Part shown: piece after piece, positions 14,703 through 20,390 of the stretch
How the letters are laid out: the number at the start of each line of letters is the position of its first letter
Position numbering within the stretch: position 1 is the first letter of the stretch
IMG/VR virus record: IMGVR_UViG_3300024054_000543
Coordinates: 1 to 22,183 of that record
Direction: 5' to 3' (one strand)
Length of the DNA: 22,183 bases
DNA from: a virus
Made by a program: the position numbers and the translations under genes
Notes under the pieces: generated by a model
What the model was told of the DNA's origin: nothing
Seen by the model: the letters and a program-made list of their open reading frames with translations, nothing else
The model's database searches: none

Positions 14703-15940
14703 ACGCGCTGACCCTGCGGGGAATCGTCGCCGAGGAGCTGGGCAGCCTCAAACTCCATGTGATTGGCAAGTGCGGTGGCCTGGACGAGCTGCGCAAGACC
14801 TGCTGGACGCGCGAACTGCCCGGCTTCGGGACGCGGCATTATGCCAGCGGGCGCAAGGTCTACATCGTCCAGGCACGGATGGAAGGGCGAACGCGCACGG
14901 TGACGATCGGCAATGCCAAGGTATTGAGCCGTGCGCAGGCAATGGATGTAGCGCGCCGCGTGCTGCTCCGTGCCCAGACCGGCGAGAATCCGGCGGAGGA
15001 GCGCAAGCGGCTCCGCAAGGTTCCGTCCTACCGGGACTTCCTCAAGACCTATTGGGAGCGCGTGTCGCCCAAGTGGAAACCGTCCACGCTCTACACCCAC
15101 CGCTACTACAAGCGGAAATATCTCGACCGCGCGTTCGAAGGCCTATTCCTCGATGAGATCGAAGAACGCCATGTGCAGGAGTGGTTCAACCGGATTAGCA
15201 ACACCGGCGGTCCCGGCGCTGCCAACCGTTGCGGCGAAATTCTGCGCGCCATGTTCAACAAGGCCGAGCAATGGGGCGTTCGGCCCGAAGGCTCGAACCC
15301 CTGTCTCTACATCCGCAAGAACAAGGGGCGGAAGTGCGAGCGCTTTCTGTCTGATCAGGAGTTCAGGCGGATCGGCGAAGTGCTCGACCGGCATGGCAAA
15401 ACCTTCCCGCTGCATTGCGCGGCGATCAGCCTGCTGATCCTGACCGGCTGCCGCAAGTCGGAGATCACCTGCCTCAAATGGAGCGAGGTGCGGGGAAGGC
15501 GCTTGTTGCTAACAGACAGCAAGACCGGCCCGCGCACGGTCTGGCTGGCCGAGGCGGCGGCGACCATCCTCCACGCGCTGCCGCGCCGGGAGAAACAGCG
15601 TTACGTGTTCTGGAACCCGGCCACCCAGCGTCCGATCACCGATATCGGGAACCTTTGGAGCAAACTGCGCGACGAAGCAGGCCTACCCGGTGTTCGCATT
15701 CATGACCTGCGGCACAGCTTTGCCAGCCACGCCGCCGCCCGTTCGGAAACGCTGCCGATGATCGGCAAGCTGCTTGGCCATGCCGATGTGCGGACGACCA
15801 CCCGCTATGCCCATCTTGACGATGGGCACGTCATCGAGGCAGCGCAGCGCATCGGCGACCAGATCGAGCAAAACATGAGCGGCTCATATTCATTGAGCCG
15901 TAACACTAAGTATGATAGTGGGCCGTTGCTGCATGACTGA
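14699..15940 (+). CDS. Tyrosine recombinase/integrase 2
   Basis: A 413-residue second tyrosine recombinase, overlapping the first by 4 bp (ATGA). The architecture is the same: an N-terminal arm domain (TRELPGFGTRHYASGRKVYI), a core-binding middle (YWERVSPKWKPSTLYTHRYY) and a full catalytic set: Arg in LTGCRKSEITCL, Lys in DSKTGPRTVWL, IHDLRHSFASHAA, LLGHADVRTT and TRYAHLDD. The two proteins are clearly diverged paralogues, so one is not a recent copy. Tandem recombinases of this kind may act as a heteromeric pair or on different arms of an asymmetric site. The last ~20 codons also contain operator-like dyads and a promoter-like site for the toxin gene. Confidence 0.93.
   Translation: MNALTLRGIVAEELGSLKLHVIGKCGGLDELRKTCWTRELPGFGTRHYASGRKVYIVQARMEGRTRTVTIGNAKVLSRAQAMDVARRVLLRAQTGENPAEERKRLRKVPSYRDFLKTYWERVSPKWKPSTLYTHRYYKRKYLDRAFEGLFLDEIEERHVQEWFNRISNTGGPGAANRCGEILRAMFNKAEQWGVRPEGSNPCLYIRKNKGRKCERFLSDQEFRRIGEVLDRHGKTFPLHCAAISLLILTGCRKSEITCLKWSEVRGRRLLLTDSKTGPRTVWLAEAAATILHALPRREKQRYVFWNPATQRPITDIGNLWSKLRDEAGLPGVRIHDLRHSFASHAAARSETLPMIGKLLGHADVRTTTRYAHLDDGHVIEAAQRIGDQIEQNMSGSYSLSRNTKYDSGPLLHD
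15880..15920 (+). promoter_or_regulatory. Putative autoregulated promoter/operator of the toxin-antitoxin operon
   Basis: Two dyads lie side by side in the 3' end of the second recombinase gene: CGGCTCA-TATTCAT-TGAGCCG (15880-15900, 7-bp arms) and CACTA-AGTATGA-TAGTG (15904-15920, 5-bp arms). Both have 7-bp spacers. The second contains TATGAT (15911-15916), a good -10 hexamer about 17 bp before the toxin ATG; the -35 (around TTCATT) is weak. The layout suits binding of the XRE antitoxin, alone or with toxin. Confidence 0.5.
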
Positions 15941-16331
15941 GAACCCGCGCATCCGCATCTACGCCAACCGCTGGTTCGCCAAGTTCGCGGCAAAGGAAAA
16001 GATCGGCGATGCCACGCTTGCTGATGCCGTGCATCGGGCCGAATCCGGCCTGATCGATGCCGATCTTGGCAGCGGCCTGATCAAGCAACGCATTGCGCGC
16101 CAGGGCGGAGGCAAGTCGGGCGGTTATCGCTCGATCCTGATCTTCCGCTCGGGCGAGCGGGCCATATTCGTGTTTGCCTTCGCCAAGAGCGACAAAGCAA
16201 ACCTGAGTGCGGCGGAACTGAAGGTCTATCGCAAGGCGGCCGGCATCATGCTGGAACTACGCGATGACCAAATCGAAACGGAAGTTGAAGCAGGCCGATT
16301 GGTCGAGGTGAAAGACGATGAGCAAGGCTAA
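15933..16331 (+). CDS. RelE/HigB-like type II toxin
   Basis: A 132-residue RelE-superfamily toxin of the PF06296 kind. The characteristic middle is LIKQRIARQGGGKSGGYRSI followed by LIFRSGERAIFVFAFAKSDK. Members are usually ribosome-dependent or free mRNA endonucleases that stop translation when the antitoxin decays. I chose the ATG at 15933 (MTENPRIRIY) because the family begins near there and the TATGAT box lies just upstream; the frame is open seven codons further. No clear Shine-Dalgarno is present, suggesting modest expression. The gene order is toxin first, as in HigBA, with the antitoxin overlapping by 14 bp. The pair probably stabilises the element by addiction. Confidence 0.87.
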   Translation: MTENPRIRIYANRWFAKFAAKEKIGDATLADAVHRAESGLIDADLGSGLIKQRIARQGGGKSGGYRSILIFRSGERAIFVFAFAKSDKANLSAAELKVYRKAAGIMLELRDDQIETEVEAGRLVEVKDDEQG

Positions 16332-16647
16332 GGCAAAGACCTACAAAAGCGAAGCGATGGCCGCCGTCCACGAGATGATGGAAGGCCTTTACGGCGCGGG
16401 CAGCATCGACAAGCGCACCATGCGCGAGTTCGATGAGGCCTGCCTTGCGCCTGCGCCGGTTCTGTCACCGGACGAGATCAAAGCGATCCGCGAAGCGGAG
16501 CATGTCTCGCAGCCGGTGTTCGCGCGCTATCTCAACGTGTCGAAGAATCTCGTTTCCGACTGGGAGCGCGGCGCGAAGAAGCCGGGAGGACCGGCACTGC
16601 GGCTGCTGTCGATCATCCAGCGCAGCGGGCTGGATGCGGTGGCGTAA
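16318..16647 (+). CDS. XRE-family HTH antitoxin (HigA/NadS-like)
   Basis: A 109-residue antitoxin. The C-terminal ~55 residues are an XRE/Cro-type helix-turn-helix: LSPDEIKAIREAEHVSQPVF then ARYLNVSKNLVSDWERGAKK. The N-terminal ~50 residues (KSEAMAAVHEMMEGLYGAGS onward) are probably the toxin-neutralising part. It should bind the toxin and repress its own operon, plausibly at the dyads just before the toxin gene. Its ATG lies within the last codons of the toxin gene (14-bp overlap), so the two proteins are translationally coupled. It is the last gene of the rightward element operon. Confidence 0.9.
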   Translation: MSKAKAKTYKSEAMAAVHEMMEGLYGAGSIDKRTMREFDEACLAPAPVLSPDEIKAIREAEHVSQPVFARYLNVSKNLVSDWERGAKKPGGPALRLLSIIQRSGLDAVA

Positions 16648-16699
16648 GCCGGGACAATTGCCACGCCACATCTCTAGCCAGCCCCCTAGTCCTGTCCGG

Positions 16700-17989
16700 T
16701 CAGCGGCACGTAGTGATTGTGCCGATGGTGTTGCAGATGACCTTGTTTCCGCCCGGAGGGGTGATGGGTTGCACCTGAGGTGGTTGCCAGCTTTGCACTC
16801 CCTGTAAAGTCTGCTGAGTTTGCTGTTGGAGCTGTCTGTTGGCTTGGCTGATATCGTTCCACGCCTGCTGATTCCGCTGCTGCTGCACCATGTATTGTTG
16901 CATCGCTATTTGCTGCTGAATCTGGCGCTGCTGTTCAGCAGTAGCGGCTCTCTGCTGCAAGCTTTCAAGCTGCCTTTGGTAATTTGCCGAGGCCACGGCA
17001 TAGGGTTCCTTGAACTGGTCTCTCCAAGTGCAGATCTTGGTGTATTCGGTCTGGTCCAAACCACGGACGCTGCCTTTCCCATTGCAGGCCTTATACAGGT
17101 ATTCGCGCTCGATTTGCTGCGCGCGCTGGAGGGTCGAACTGGCGCTCGCAGTTGCCGTTGCAATCTCCTGATATTTTGCCTGCAAATGCTCGGTGTACGC
17201 GGCTGGCAACCTGACCGGCTCCGGCCTCCCGTTGACGCGTTTGAAATGAGCGACGGCTCCATTTCCATATCGTGCAATAGCAACACCGCCCGGTGTATTG
17301 GTCTTCGGATCGATGATTTCGATAGCGAAGGTTGCCGCGTTGGGATTAACCACTGGCGCAGCCGAATTATCTGAAAATTTGAACGCTAGAGCGCCATAAT
17401 TTTGCGTAAGCAGATAATTCCGCTGCGGGTTAAACGCTGCGCTTTGAATGATGTAGCCGTTACCCTGCCCGTCGATGACGCTCAGGGTTTGAAGCGCGTT
17501 AAACCCGTTGATCGAGTTGTCCATTTTTTCGGCGAGTTGGGTCACTGCGGGGAACTGCGATCCACCGACTGCATAGACCACCATGTTGTTGACGAAATCA
17601 TAGTCTACTCGCGGGGCGGACCAGTCGCCTCCCGTGCCGTCGTGGATCGTGATCTCTTCCACATGATGGGTATCAGACATTGCAATGTCGCGACCTAGCC
17701 CAAAGGCAAAACCGTTCCGACATTCGCCGTCCCAATATGCACGGAAGTTAGACCGTTCGAGCTGATCCCGAGTAGTCGGCAACTTGCACGGCTCGGTCTT
17801 GTTGGCGGGCTGAACGTAAAGCTTCTCAGGGGGAGGAGGAGCCGCTGCCGGTCTGGCTAGCAACGACCTCTCGAACTCTGAAGCCTCCTGATAGTTGATC
17901 GCCTTGGGCTTGGAACCGGCATATGCCGAGGTCGTGCACGCAACGACGCTCGCTATGGACACCAGGTAGGAAAGTTTCCGCATCTTCAT
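16700..17989 (-). CDS. Exported Q-rich protein of unknown function (element cargo)
   Basis: A 429-residue protein. The N-terminus MKMRKLSYLVSIASVVACTT is an export signal. VVAC fits a lipobox (Cys18) and AYA before GS25 fits signal peptidase I, so it is either an outer-membrane-directed lipoprotein or a periplasmic protein. Residues ~85-105 (RAYWDGECRNGFAFGLGRDI) resemble a MORN-like turn motif. Residues ~275-395 are a long glutamine-rich coiled-coil (ATAEQQRQIQQQIAMQQYMV). It ends with a compact Cys pair, VICNTIGTITTCR, a tail I recall in other alphaproteobacterial exported proteins. The ATG has GGAG upstream and overlaps the preceding gene's stop (ATGA), so the two form an operon convergent with the toxin-antitoxin genes. 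Composition is less GC-rich than the GTA genes, consistent with transfer. Function unknown. Confidence 0.8.
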   Translation of the reverse strand: MKMRKLSYLVSIASVVACTTSAYAGSKPKAINYQEASEFERSLLARPAAAPPPPEKLYVQPANKTEPCKLPTTRDQLERSNFRAYWDGECRNGFAFGLGRDIAMSDTHHVEEITIHDGTGGDWSAPRVDYDFVNNMVVYAVGGSQFPAVTQLAEKMDNSINGFNALQTLSVIDGQGNGYIIQSAAFNPQRNYLLTQNYGALAFKFSDNSAAPVVNPNAATFAIEIIDPKTNTPGGVAIARYGNGAVAHFKRVNGRPEPVRLPAAYTEHLQAKYQEIATATASASSTLQRAQQIEREYLYKACNGKGSVRGLDQTEYTKICTWRDQFKEPYAVASANYQRQLESLQQRAATAEQQRQIQQQIAMQQYMVQQQRNQQAWNDISQANRQLQQQTQQTLQGVQSWQPPQVQPITPPGGNKVICNTIGTITTCR

Positions 17990-18489
17990 TTCATCTCCGT
18001 CCGATAAATGCGTTGCAGTGCATTTATCGCCTTTTCCAATCGCTCATTGAGGGACGTATTCGGTCCGTTTTGCCCAGTAGGAAAGACGCTGTCCTCGCGC
18101 AGTTGATGCACGATGTCATGGACTTCTTTCACATCCGCGCGCCCTCTCGCGGGCACCATGCCTTCGAGCACAAGAACACTATGCTTTACCTCTGCAATTT
18201 TCTGTTGAAGCCCGATCACGTCCTCGTCCGCAGCTCCAAACACCGGCTGACCCGCGAGCGTTTTCAAATAGTAAAGTTGCTGCAAGAGCTTAACAATTTG
18301 CTCTATGCTCGCAGCCTTCAGCAGTGAATTTCTTTGGAAAGAAAACGTGCTTTTCGCCACCCAACAGGCGGCGATGGCTGCGATTGCGGAAGCCAATGCC
18401 GCAACCGTCTGCAATGCCGTAGAGCAATCAGTCATCGTCTGTTTTGGAGCCCCAAATTCTAGAAACATCATCGGTTTAGTCAGCGACAT
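17986..18489 (-). CDS. Small single-pass membrane protein with helical cytoplasmic domain (element cargo)
   Basis: A 167-residue protein if begun at the ATG at 18489, which has AGGA 5 bp upstream. Starts at 18435 (MTDCSTALQT) or 18546 are possible. One transmembrane helix is evident (LQTVAALASAIAAIAACWVA), followed by a charged, helical C-terminal domain (NSLLKAASIEQIVKLLQQLY; VHDIVHQLREDSVFPTGQNG) probably on the cytoplasmic side. It is coupled to the exported Q-rich protein by ATGA. The pairing of an inner-membrane helical protein with an envelope protein suggests a two-component envelope function such as exclusion or defence, but no motif proves this. Composition is low in GC relative to the cluster. 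Confidence 0.65.
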   Translation of the reverse strand: MSLTKPMMFLEFGAPKQTMTDCSTALQTVAALASAIAAIAACWVAKSTFSFQRNSLLKAASIEQIVKLLQQLYYLKTLAGQPVFGAADEDVIGLQQKIAEVKHSVLVLEGMVPARGRADVKEVHDIVHQLREDSVFPTGQNGPNTSLNERLEKAINALQRIYRTEMK

Positions 18490-18729
18490 GCCGATCCTGC
18501 AAGGGCAGATGACTGATAAAAATTCGGGCTGCCTGCGACTCGGCATCGCGAGTTCGAGTTCCGGACGAAGTGATGTCCAGGTGCTACAAAAATCGCATCA
18601 TGCGCAGTGTTGGACATCGCAGGGAGGCTATCTCTCAAGCGCCGAATGGGCTAGGAAATCCGCGTGAAACCAAGGCCTTTGCCACCAAAAGTTGGGCGGG
18701 GAAGTGGTCGATCACAACGGTCCAAATAG
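18490..18729. other. Non-coding right end of the element with nested inverted repeats
   Basis: No supported gene lies in these 240 bp. They hold GATGTCCA (18572-18579) and its perfect inverse TGGACATC (18611-18618) around a 31-nt loop. Inside the loop is the palindrome CGCAT-c-ATGCG (18594-18604). The region presumably contains the promoter of the leftward cargo operon; I could not find a clear -35/-10 pair. The structure could be an operator, an accessory recombination site or chance. Confidence 0.4.
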
Positions 18730-18743
18730 GGAACAACTTCGCG
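18730..18743 (-). repeat. Right copy of the 14-bp element-end inverted repeat
   Basis: GGAACAACTTCGCG is the exact inverse of the left copy (13411-13424). It abuts the junction heptamer directly, sharing one base with it, whereas the left copy lies 45 bp from its junction. That asymmetry is typical of an attP in which one arm belongs to each side of the crossover. Confidence 0.75.
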
Positions 18744-18756
18744 CACACCGAACGCC
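18743..18756. other. attR-type junction core
   Basis: GCACACCGAACGCC is the native portal sequence downstream of the crossover. On the minus strand it reads GGCGTTCGGTGTGC, encoding the A-F-G-V of the portal motif AMAFGVPP. It matches the left junction at 12 of 14 positions. The original attB would be GGCGGCACACCGAACGCC, with inverted GGCG/CGCC arms. Confidence 0.7.
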
Positions 18757-19589
18757 ATCGCGATCTCGCGCGCACTCGAATCCTTCAGCGCCAGAAAATC
18801 CATCTCCGCGGGCGACAGCGACAGCGCCTGCCACCTGAGCCCGCCCTCCAGCAGCAACGGCCGCCCCGCATTCGCCCCGCCCGCAAAGCTCTCGGCCAGC
18901 TCCTCGCGCAGCCGATCGACCTGGTCCGCCGACAAGGGCATCCCCCTGTCGCCCGGATCGTGCACCAGCGCGCCCGAGGGCCGCGCGGCATTCTCCAGCA
19001 GCGCGGCGTTCCACTTCGCCGCCGCATTATGCGCCGCGATCGCTCCCGCCGCGGCGCCCAGGCACCCCGCGCCATAATGATCGTCGAGCGGATGCAGCGC
19101 CTTCACATGCACCACCGCGACGCGCCCCGCGCCATCCTCGGCGGGCAAGACAACGCCGCTCCCTCCTGCCCCTTGTCCACCCACCTTGTAGCGATAGGCC
19201 ACCGGCCACCCGCGCGCGTCGGCCTCGACCGTCACCCGCTCGGGCCGCAGCGCAAACAGCTCGGCCGGCGCGCCCGCGCCATCGGCCAGGATCTGCACAT
19301 AGCCATTGCCATGCAGCAGCAGCTGCGACGCCAAAGTCTCGACCAGCCTCTGCCCACCTGACGTCGCGGAAACGAGCGCCGCCAACGCCGGATCGCTCGC
19401 AACGATCGGCGCGCTGCCCGCCGCCTCGGCCACCAGCCGCACCGCCCGCTGCACGATCGCATTGGCAAGATACCCCTCGCGGACCTGCGCCTCCCAGCTC
19501 ATCGGCGCAGGCGCGCTCCAGCTCCCGTACACACGCGACAAAGCGGGCCGCGCAGGCACCTGCGCGGCCTTGCGGCCAAACCAGTTCAT
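18744..19589 (-). pseudogene. Portal protein gene, N-terminal fragment (split by insertion)
   Basis: These 282 codons encode the N-terminal three quarters of an HK97/GTA gp3 portal: LANAIVQRAVRLVAEAAGSA, then LLLHGNGYVQIL, ALHPLDDHYGAGCLGAA and DSSAREIAMAFGV. The frame continues 30 codons into the element before a stop, so a 312-residue chimeric product lacking the C-terminal crown region could be made. Portal dodecamers are needed for DNA packaging and tail attachment, so particles should not form while the element is in place. The ATG at 19589 has AGGAG about 7 bp upstream, and that site overlaps the TAG stop of the NYN gene, implying coupled translation. No other damage is visible. Confidence 0.93.
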
Positions 19590-19598
19590 GATGTTCTC

Positions 19599-20234
19599 CT
19601 ATGTTTTCGGAGTATTTTTCGGACGATAGTCTCGCTTGTCGACGCATTGATCATAAAGCTGGCGATCCAGCTTTATCCAATCCGTTTTGTCGATTCCCCT
19701 GACTCGGAATGCTGGGCTATGCGGAAAGGCTGATGCCACCTTTATCCAGCGATTCTGTTCTTTCGCGATGATACGTATCTCATCGGCAACCTCGATCAGG
19801 TCCTGATCTCGACAGAACAATATCGCGACGTCGAATTCCCGTTTTAGCGCTAGCCGAATGACATCGAGAGAAATGCGAACATCAATGCCCTTCTCGTCAC
19901 CATCGAGAAATGAATGCTCGGTTCCATCGGGCAGTCTGACGATCTTGTTGCGGTAACGCAGCGGTCGCGTAAAAACATACACGCCCTCTCGCCCCATCTG
20001 TGCTGCCTTGGCATTCCAGAAATGATTCCAGAATGGTTTGTCGGCAGCGTCTGGCACACCCGTATAAAATCTTGTTTGCTGTAGCTGCCAGCCCTGGTCA
20101 GCGCAAACCCGCTCAGCCAATGCCTTCGGATTGAAATTAGGCCAAGTGTATCCAAAAGCTTGCTTTGCCGAATGAAAAAGATTCTGCCCATCGAAAAAGG
20201 CGACGGCGCGAATCAACGGCAATTGCTCTGTCAT
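19599..20234 (-). CDS. NYN-domain (LabA/DUF88-like) nuclease
   Basis: A 211-residue protein of the NYN family, a PIN-like fold with RNase activity in many members. The acidic active-site residues are in place: Asp15 in VAFFDGQNLF, the EKGIDVRISLDV motif with Asp118, and Asp143/Asp145 in FCRDQDLIEVADE. It lies between terminase and portal, where GTA clusters normally have no gene, and its codon use is much less GC-rich than both neighbours, indicating acquisition. No strong Shine-Dalgarno precedes the ATG. A GTTC-N7-GTTC site begins 6 bp upstream, so expression may be LexA-controlled. Its stop TAG is part of the portal Shine-Dalgarno, tying portal translation to it. Its role could be abortive defence or RNA turnover after DNA damage; the substrate is unknown. 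Confidence 0.85.
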   Translation of the reverse strand: MTEQLPLIRAVAFFDGQNLFHSAKQAFGYTWPNFNPKALAERVCADQGWQLQQTRFYTGVPDAADKPFWNHFWNAKAAQMGREGVYVFTRPLRYRNKIVRLPDGTEHSFLDGDEKGIDVRISLDVIRLALKREFDVAILFCRDQDLIEVADEIRIIAKEQNRWIKVASAFPHSPAFRVRGIDKTDWIKLDRQLYDQCVDKRDYRPKNTPKT

Positions 20235-20239
20235 AAACA

Positions 20240-20254
20240 GAACATGTCAGGAAC
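20240..20254 (-). promoter_or_regulatory. Candidate LexA/SOS box upstream of the NYN gene
   Basis: On the minus strand the site reads GTTC-CTGACAT-GTTC, an exact match to the GTTC-N7-GTTC consensus of alphaproteobacterial LexA. It ends 6 bp before the NYN start codon, where bound LexA would block the promoter. TTGCAA lies 17 bp before ATGTTC, a possible but weak -35/-10 pair overlapping the box. A single exact match somewhere in 22 kb is not rare by chance; the position in a short promoter gap is what supports it. Confidence 0.6.
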
Positions 20255-20284
20255 ATTGCTTTTTGCAAAGCCCAAAATGAATAA

Positions 20285-20318
20285 CCCCGCCGGAGGCCTT
20301 ATGGCGTGTCCGACGGGG
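20285..20318 (-). terminator. Probable hairpin terminator after the large terminase gene
   Basis: CCCCGCCGGA (20285-20294) pairs with TCCGACGGGG (20309-20318), with one mismatch in ten, and an inner GCC-TTAT-GGC may stack on it. On the minus strand the stem is followed by TTATTCATTTT, a loose U-rich run. It lies in the 156-bp gap between the terminase stop and the NYN start, and could separate the transcription of the packaging genes from NYN and portal. Confidence 0.5.
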
Positions 20319-20390
20319 AAGAAGTTAATGAGCGTGAAATAGGAGATGTCCAATTAACGTCAAGTGAAAATTATCCCGTCAGGACAATTT

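Larger units (their letters stand above)
13360..18749. mobile_element. Integrative element with tandem tyrosine recombinases inserted in the GTA portal gene
   Basis: The segment separates two exactly complementary halves of the portal gene. The heptamer GCACACC occurs at both junctions (13360-13366 and 18743-18749), giving a 5,383-bp unit. Cargo, left to right: two overlapping tyrosine recombinase genes, a toxin-antitoxin pair, and a convergent two-gene operon. Base composition is lower in GC than the flanking cluster, most clearly at 16.7-18.7 kb. A 14-bp inverted repeat lies at the right junction and 45 bp inside the left one. No replication, relaxase or structural genes are present, so it is a small integrative element, not a phage or ICE. 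Only two recombinases are found, so it is not a classical three-gene RIT element. Confidence 0.9.

Noticed and set aside
13446-15940. Classical RIT (recombinase-in-trio) element
   Set aside because: Only two recombinase genes are present; the next gene is a RelE-type toxin and no third recombinase fragment is seen.
18305-18667. A 120-codon plus-strand frame at the right end of the element
   Set aside because: Antisense to the membrane protein gene, which is coupled by ATGA to the exported protein gene and has a clear transmembrane helix.
13360-18749. Transposon insertion with target-site duplication
   Set aside because: No DDE or serine transposase is encoded. Two tyrosine recombinases and the partial core homology at both junctions fit site-specific integration better than a 7-bp duplication.
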